This document shows, piece after piece, positions 5,794-10,241 of a stretch of DNA of 10,241 nt. The stretch is from Candidatus Uhrbacteria bacterium (GTDB lineage Bacteria > Patescibacteriota > Patescibacteriia > UBA9934 > GWF2-40-263): positions 1 through 10,241 of the forward strand of contig JABITQ010000007.1 of the NCBI GenBank assembly GCA_018700535.1. The letters run 5' to 3'. How positions within the stretch are numbered: position 1 is the first letter of the stretch; each line of letters opens with the position of its first letter. The notes under the pieces were generated by a model. It saw only the letters and a program-made list of their open reading frames with translations, ran no database searches and was not told where the DNA came from. The position numbers and the translations under genes are program-made.

Positions 5794-5819
5794 CCCTTGG
5801 TTTTACACCAGGGGTTTTT
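5794..5819 (+). terminator. Plus-strand intrinsic terminator
   Basis: CCCTTGGT (5794-5801) pairs with ACCAGGGG (5807-5814) through eight pairs, one of them U-G in the plus-strand RNA, around a five-base loop. TTTTT then TGCTTT-like sequence follows. No annotated plus-strand gene lies upstream in the intergenic stretch. Confidence 0.75.
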
Positions 5820-5828
5820 GCTTTCCAA

Positions 5829-5859
5829 AACAAAAACACCCTTCGACAAGCTCAGGGTG
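5829..5859 (-). terminator. Terminator of the giant surface protein gene
   Basis: The minus strand reads CACCCT (5859-5854), an 11-base loop, AGGGTG (5842-5837), then TTTTTGTTTT. It lies 15 bases past the stop codon. The loop and arm contain GAGCTTGTCGAAGGG, a motif I remember as a very common dispersed bacterial hairpin repeat. Confidence 0.85.
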
Positions 5860-5873
5860 CTTTACATTGATAT

Positions 5874-8800
5874 TTACAACGCGAGACTTTCTCGTGTTCG
5901 GATGGCGTCTGTGTCGATCCAATCATCGTCCTCTACGGTAATTGGACTTGTTGGTGATGTGAACTTGGTAAAGAAGGTTGGTGCGACGTCGACAACAAGC
6001 TTTGACCAGTCAGTTCCAAATAGTTCTATCGCTGTTTCCTCATCCGGAATCCAGCGAAGGATCGGTGCGTACAAATTGTCTGGGTTCTCTTCTAGATAGT
6101 ACACAGCTGGGATTGATTGAATCTTCACAAGCACAGTACCTGCACGTGGAAGCATTAATCCTGTAAGGCGGTAGTCACCCATCACTTCTGGCTCAACGGT
6201 ATCAACCGCGCTAAAGGTGTCTTCCCAAGTGAAGTAACTTGTTGAGTTGATGAAGACGCGACGTGTTCCATCTGGGAACAGTGCGTAGACTTCTGAGCCT
6301 TCAGTTGTTTTTACTAATGATTCGAAGACTGTTGAAGTTGAGGAAGATTCTGAACCCTCGTCGCCATCACTCGATGAACTGTCATCTGTGCTTGCGATGC
6401 TGATCGACGCTGTCTTGGAATAACTATTGTTATCACCATTTACTACCTTCAACTTAAGCGAGTTTCCGCCCTCATCTGTAGGAACACTCCATGTAAGTTC
6501 GTCGCTTGTTGTGTTGGCGATGAATGTGTAAGCGCTTGTAGATGAGAGTCTATAGTACACGTCTGAGCTATCAACATAACCATTGTCTGTCCAACTGATG
6601 TCGATTGAGTCACCGAGTGAGATAGAGCTAATAGATGCAGATGATCCTGACTGTGTGATCGTGAGCGTGTAGTACTGACCAGTAGGTACAGCAGAGGACA
6701 ATGATGCGTCTGACGACCCGAGGGTAATTGATGTAAAGCTGAATGGGTTCGTACCTGAGATCATTCCAGCGAATGTGTTTGAAGACCCGTCAGAAGCCGT
6801 TGTGATAGTTACGGTGATCTCCTCAGCGCTCCCGTAGATTTTGTTTGAAGTTAGTGTAGCGACTGTATCACCCGATGACCACACTGTTGTGAATGTTCCA
6901 CTATGCCCAGTAACACCAATTGAATCAGTAGCTGTGTTAATAGCCTCTGTAAAAGTTAGGACAATACTTGTATCACTGGCGACATCCTCCTCATTGGCTG
7001 TAGGTGTGGTCGAAATGATCATTGCTCCAGCACCATCAGTAAGGGTGATTGCTGACGCAAATGTCGCTGTGTTGTTTGTTCCGTCGTTTAGTCGGTTGCC
7101 AGCGTTTGTGTAAGAGACGGTTGGTGCAGTTGTGTGACCAGTCTCGTTTGAGTCTGCTGATACAGCAATTTGGATCTCAGATCCAGATGCACTCGCACCT
7201 GTGTCAGCGAGTGTTAGCTCGCTGCTTTCTGGGAAGCTCCAGTCGCCCGCAACGTAGCTATCGAGAGTGACAGCTTCGGTAAAGGTGACGTCTACTCTGT
7301 CTACAGTTCCGTTTGTGTTTGTATCTAGATATTCAGCAGAGATTGCCACTGGTGCCGCTGCGTCAGAGATACTGCTCGCGGTTAAATCTCCAACAGCGTT
7401 TGCTGGGGTTCCGTCGTCTAGTGAGTCTGCTGTTCCGTTTGCTGCTGTGTAAGCGAGTGTGAGAGTCATACTTGTATCATCTGCTGTCGCTCCAGTAACA
7501 GTGAGCCTTAGATCTGTCGTAGAAGCTGCACATGCACTTACGGCCATGCTTCCAACATCTGCACCAGAGATTGTGTAGTCTGCCGTGTCGCATTCGTCGT
7601 AAGCGATGTTTTCAGAGAATGTTACGTCGAGTCGGTCTACTGTTCCGTCTACATCAATGTCTTTGTAAGATTGTGAAACTCGAATTGGAGAGGCGGCATC
7701 TACAAGAGAGAAGGATGAAATGCTAGTAAGTGCATTTGTTCCGTCTGTAAGATTTGTTGCGTCAGAGAACGCCAATGTTGGCTCTGTTGCTCCACTAACT
7801 CCGGTTGTGTTTGCAGCGGCTGCTCCTGTAAGAACGATCGTTGTTGATCCAGAACCAGAAGTGATCGCCGAAACATCAAAGCTTGAAAGACTGTTTGCAG
7901 TAGCTGTCCAATCTGCGTCGTCGTATGTGAGTGTTGTGTTTTCTGTAAAGATAAGTTGGACGGCATCGATAACTCCATTTGCATCAGTGTCTTGATAACG
8001 CGCGGCGTTAGATCCATCTGTGCGCAAGACTGGTGCAGCAGCGTCGGAAACAGTGATTGCAGATCCGAATGTTGCTGTGTTGTTTGTTCCGTCAGAGAGA
8101 CGGTTGCTGTTATTTGTATATGTAACTGTTGGAGCGGTTGAGTGTCCTGTCTCATAACTATCTGATGAAACAGTGATTTGAATTTCTGAGCTAGACGCAC
8201 TTGCATTTGTATCCGCAAGTGTCACATCACCAGCAACTGGGAAGGACCAATCAGACGCGTTATAGCTTGAAAGAGTGACAGCTTCAGTGAAGGTGACATC
8301 CACGCGATCTACATCTCCATCAACATCAGTATCCAGGTATTCAGCAGAGATTGCGACAGGTGCAGCTGCATCAGAAACATTTACTGCGGACGCAAATGTC
8401 GCTGTGTTGTTTGTTCCGTCAGAGAGACGATTACCAGCGTTGGTGTAAGAGACAGTTGGTGTTGTTGTGTGACTCGTCTCGTTTGAATCAGCTGAAACAG
8501 TAAGTTGGATTTCAGAACTAGATGCACTTGCTCCAGTATCTACAAGTGTAAGTTCGCTACCTTCTGGGAAACTCCAGTCTCCTGCAACATATGAACCAAG
8601 TGTGACAGCCTCGGAAAAAGTAACGTCAACGCGGTTTACGGTTCCGTCAGCATCAGTATCTAGATACTCAGCAGAGATTGCCACTGGTGCAGCGCCATCA
8701 GAAACAGATTCAGTTGTGATACTTACCGCATAGTTTCCTGATGAATCATCAAGTGAACTTGCTGTCCCTGCACTTTGTGAATAACTAAAGACCAACGTAA

Positions 8801-10241
8801 GGCTTGTGTCGTCAGATGCTCCTCCAGTCATCGTGAGACGCAAGTCGTCTCCGCTTGTTGCACATGCTGAAACCGCCAAAGATCCTGCATCTGCTCCACC
8901 AATTGTATAGTCCCCTGCCTCACATTCATCGTAGGCAATGTTTTCTGTGAACGTTACGTCTAATCGATCCACAACACCGTCAGCATCCACATCCAAGTAA
9001 CTGTAAGTAGTAGGTACAGGTGCAGCACCATCAGCGAGTGTTAAAGCACTAATATCAGAAACGGCTCGAGAGGCAGAGTCTTCAATTGAGTCTGCCGTTC
9101 CATTTGCGGCAGTATAAGCAAGTGTAAGTGTAAGGCTTGTGTCAGATGACGGACCGCCAGTAACTGTTAGTCGAAGCTCTGCTCCACTTGTTGCACAAGA
9201 TCCGACAGCAAAAGAACCAACGTCAGCTCCACCCAAAGTATAGTCACCTGCCTCACACTCGTTGAGAGTAATAACCTCAGAGAACATCACATCGAAACGA
9301 TCTACAACACCATCACCGTTAATGTCGTTGTAATCTTGCGAGAGAACCACAGCATCAGCTTGGTCTGCAAGGATTGATGCGCTAAATGATGAGATTGCGT
9401 TTGCAGATGGGTCTACGATTGATCCTGTGCTAGCTGTAAACGCGATTGAAGGTTCTGTTCCGACACCAACACCAGTCAATCCTGCTTGTGCAGTTGCAGT
9501 AAGATAAATCGTTTCAGATCCATTTCCAGACGTGTACCCAGTCGTGTCAAAGCTTGTTAGGTCATTTGCTGTTGCAGTCCAATCTCCATCTGAGTAAGTA
9601 ACGGTCACTGTTTCTGTGAAAACCAGAATTGCTCTGTCGATCGTTCCGTCAGAGTTGATGTCCTGATACGCAGGCTGGTTACCACCATCTGTTCGCAGCA
9701 CTGGTGCGGCGGCATCTGCCAATGAAGATGCTGAAATGTCTGCAACAGCGTTTCCAGACGAATCATCGAGTGAGTTTGCAGTACCAGCACTTGCTGTGTA
9801 CGCAATCGTAAACGTAAGGCTTGTATCAAGGCTCGTTGCGTTTTCAAGAGTGAGCCGTAGATCATCTCCACTTGTTGCACACCCAGCAGACTGAACAGCG
9901 ATTGTACCGGAGTCTGTTCCTGCAAATGTATAGTCACCAACATCACACTCATCAATTGCAATATTTTCTGAGAATGTTAAATCTGCACGATCAACCGTAC
10001 CGTCAGAGTTGATGTCTTTGTAACTTTGTGAAACGAGCACAGGTGACGCAGAGTCTGCGAGTGACAAACTGGTCATGTCGATAACTGCATTGGAATCATC
10101 ATCATCAAGTGAGTCTGCGGTGCTAGCACTCGCGTCGTAAGAAAGAGTCAATGTTACGTTAGTGTCGTTTGCTACACCACCTGTAACTGTTAGACGCAAG
10201 TCAGTTGTACTCTTTGCACATGCTGACACAGCAAAAGACCC
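5874..10241 (-). CDS. Giant repeat-rich surface protein, C-terminal 1455 aa (5' end outside window)
   Basis: The frame is open from the window edge to a TAA at 5876-5874, so the start and any signal peptide are not visible. Residue numbers count from the edge. Residues 1 to about 1069 hold one partial and nine complete modules of about 110 aa, each with an acidic loop of the form DxDxDGxxDR (first at 76-85) and a closing DxAAPV; several match SwmB-type Ig-like repeats in style (LTFSE...GDYT...LDDSSGNAV). Residues about 1070-1172 look like an SbsA/Big_5 Ig-like domain (STTPTANEEDVASDTSIVLTF). Residues about 1182-1283 resemble fibronectin III. Residues 1284-1304 are a Ser/Asp/Glu linker. Residues 1305-1440 form a terminal module (VYALFPDGTRRVF, YFTWEDTF, LRWIPDEETA, W108) that I recall from the C-termini of CPR secreted proteins. 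No sortase motif or C-terminal membrane helix is seen. A Ca-stabilised extracellular adhesin or stalk is the likely role. Confidence 0.92.
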   Translation of the reverse strand, partial: GSFAVSACAKSTTDLRLTVTGGVANDTNVTLTLSYDASASTADSLDDDDSNAVIDMTSLSLADSASPVLVSQSYKDINSDGTVDRADLTFSENIAIDECDVGDYTFAGTDSGTIAVQSAGCATSGDDLRLTLENATSLDTSLTFTIAYTASAGTANSLDDSSGNAVADISASSLADAAAPVLRTDGGNQPAYQDINSDGTIDRAILVFTETVTVTYSDGDWTATANDLTSFDTTGYTSGNGSETIYLTATAQAGLTGVGVGTEPSIAFTASTGSIVDPSANAISSFSASILADQADAVVLSQDYNDINGDGVVDRFDVMFSEVITLNECEAGDYTLGGADVGSFAVGSCATSGAELRLTVTGGPSSDTSLTLTLAYTAANGTADSIEDSASRAVSDISALTLADGAAPVPTTYSYLDVDADGVVDRLDVTFTENIAYDECEAGDYTIGGADAGSLAVSACATSGDDLRLTMTGGASDDTSLTLVFSYSQSAGTASSLDDSSGNYAVSITTESVSDGAAPVAISAEYLDTDADGTVNRVDVTFSEAVTLGSYVAGDWSFPEGSELTLVDTGASASSSEIQLTVSADSNETSHTTTPTVSYTNAGNRLSDGTNNTATFASAVNVSDAAAPVAISAEYLDTDVDGDVDRVDVTFTEAVTLSSYNASDWSFPVAGDVTLADTNASASSSEIQITVSSDSYETGHSTAPTVTYTNNSNRLSDGTNNTATFGSAITVSDAAAPVLRTDGSNAARYQDTDANGVIDAVQLIFTENTTLTYDDADWTATANSLSSFDVSAITSGSGSTTIVLTGAAAANTTGVSGATEPTLAFSDATNLTDGTNALTSISSFSLVDAASPIRVSQSYKDIDVDGTVDRLDVTFSENIAYDECDTADYTISGADVGSMAVSACAASTTDLRLTVTGATADDTSMTLTLAYTAANGTADSLDDGTPANAVGDLTASSISDAAAPVAISAEYLDTNTNGTVDRVDVTFTEAVTLDSYVAGDWSFPESSELTLADTGASASGSEIQIAVSADSNETGHTTAPTVSYTNAGNRLNDGTNNTATFASAITLTDGAGAMIISTTPTANEEDVASDTSIVLTFTEAINTATDSIGVTGHSGTFTTVWSSGDTVATLTSNKIYGSAEEITVTITTASDGSSNTFAGMISGTNPFSFTSITLGSSDASLSSAVPTGQYYTLTITQSGSSASISSISLGDSIDISWTDNGYVDSSDVYYRLSSTSAYTFIANTTSDELTWSVPTDEGGNSLKLKVVNGDNNSYSKTASISIASTDDSSSSDGDEGSESSSTSTVFESLVKTTEGSEVYALFPDGTRRVFINSTSYFTWEDTFSAVDTVEPEVMGDYRLTGLMLPRAGTVLVKIQSIPAVYYLEENPDNLYAPILRWIPDEETAIELFGTDWSKLVVDVAPTFFTKFTSPTSPITVEDDDWIDTDAIRTRESLAL
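7024..10241 (-). repeat. Tandem array of nine complete ~330-bp modules in three subtypes
   Basis: Module boundaries, taken at the DxAAPV codons, fall near 10040, 9702, 9351, 9018, 8683, 8357, 8030, 7684, 7351 and 7024. From the N-terminal side the order is A(partial)-A-C-A-A-B-B-C-A-B. A (333-338 bp) has a DEC...C pair and GGADAGS; B (326-327 bp) has SYxAGDWSFP and NRLSDGTNNTATF; C (346-351 bp) has DWTATANxLxSFD. Some stretches are nearly identical in DNA: GTGTTGTTTGTTCCGTC occurs near 7068, 8077 and 8403, all in B modules. Confidence 0.9.

Noticed and set aside
7024..10241. CRISPR array, because of regular repeats
   Set aside because: The period is about 330 bp, the repeats are diverged and code continuously for protein modules; there are no short repeats with unique spacers.

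Overview
The window looks like chromosome of an uncultivated, Patescibacteria/CPR-like bacterium using the standard code (TGA is used as a stop and every gene reads cleanly). The main clue is the last gene: a very long repeat-rich surface protein ending in a C-terminal module that, from memory, is common at the ends of secreted CPR proteins. The lineage is inferred, not proven. Seven protein genes were found, all on the minus strand. A tRNA-Gln and two probable RNA transcription units read on the plus strand.

Layout. 1-230: tRNA-Gln(TTG) with an encoded CCA and a terminator hairpin, convergent with the terminator of the next gene. 242-2560: two orphan soluble-protein genes (316 and 356 aa). 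Each has a textbook promoter (perfect TTGACA, 17-base spacer), and each is closed by its own terminator. 2560-3116: no credible protein gene, but a dense run of short hairpins ending in a strong plus-strand terminator, so probably a structured non-coding RNA of unknown family. 3138-5205: three related small membrane proteins with two transmembrane helices near the N-terminus and a soluble C-terminal part. Two of them sit behind near-identical promoter/leader units, and two near-identical 38-base terminators close the units. 5226-5451: a 49-aa single-helix membrane protein with a strong ribosome binding site and its own terminator. 5452-5870: no clear gene, but convergent terminators on both strands. 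5874-10241: the 3' 4.4 kb of a giant surface protein gene, cut by the window edge.

How it fits together. The 2-TM genes are the most system-like part. The 4483-5145 and 3942-4490 genes overlap by 8 bases and should be co-translated. The 3206-3832 paralogue has its own copy of the same promoter and leader, so all three are probably expressed under one control. Their role is unknown; the topology resembles small membrane effectors, but no diagnostic motif was recognised. The giant protein has nine complete modules of about 110 aa in three subtypes, each carrying a Ca-binding-like acidic loop. It then has a Big_5-like domain, a fibronectin-III-like domain, a Ser/Asp linker and the terminal module, which suggests an extracellular adhesin or stalk.
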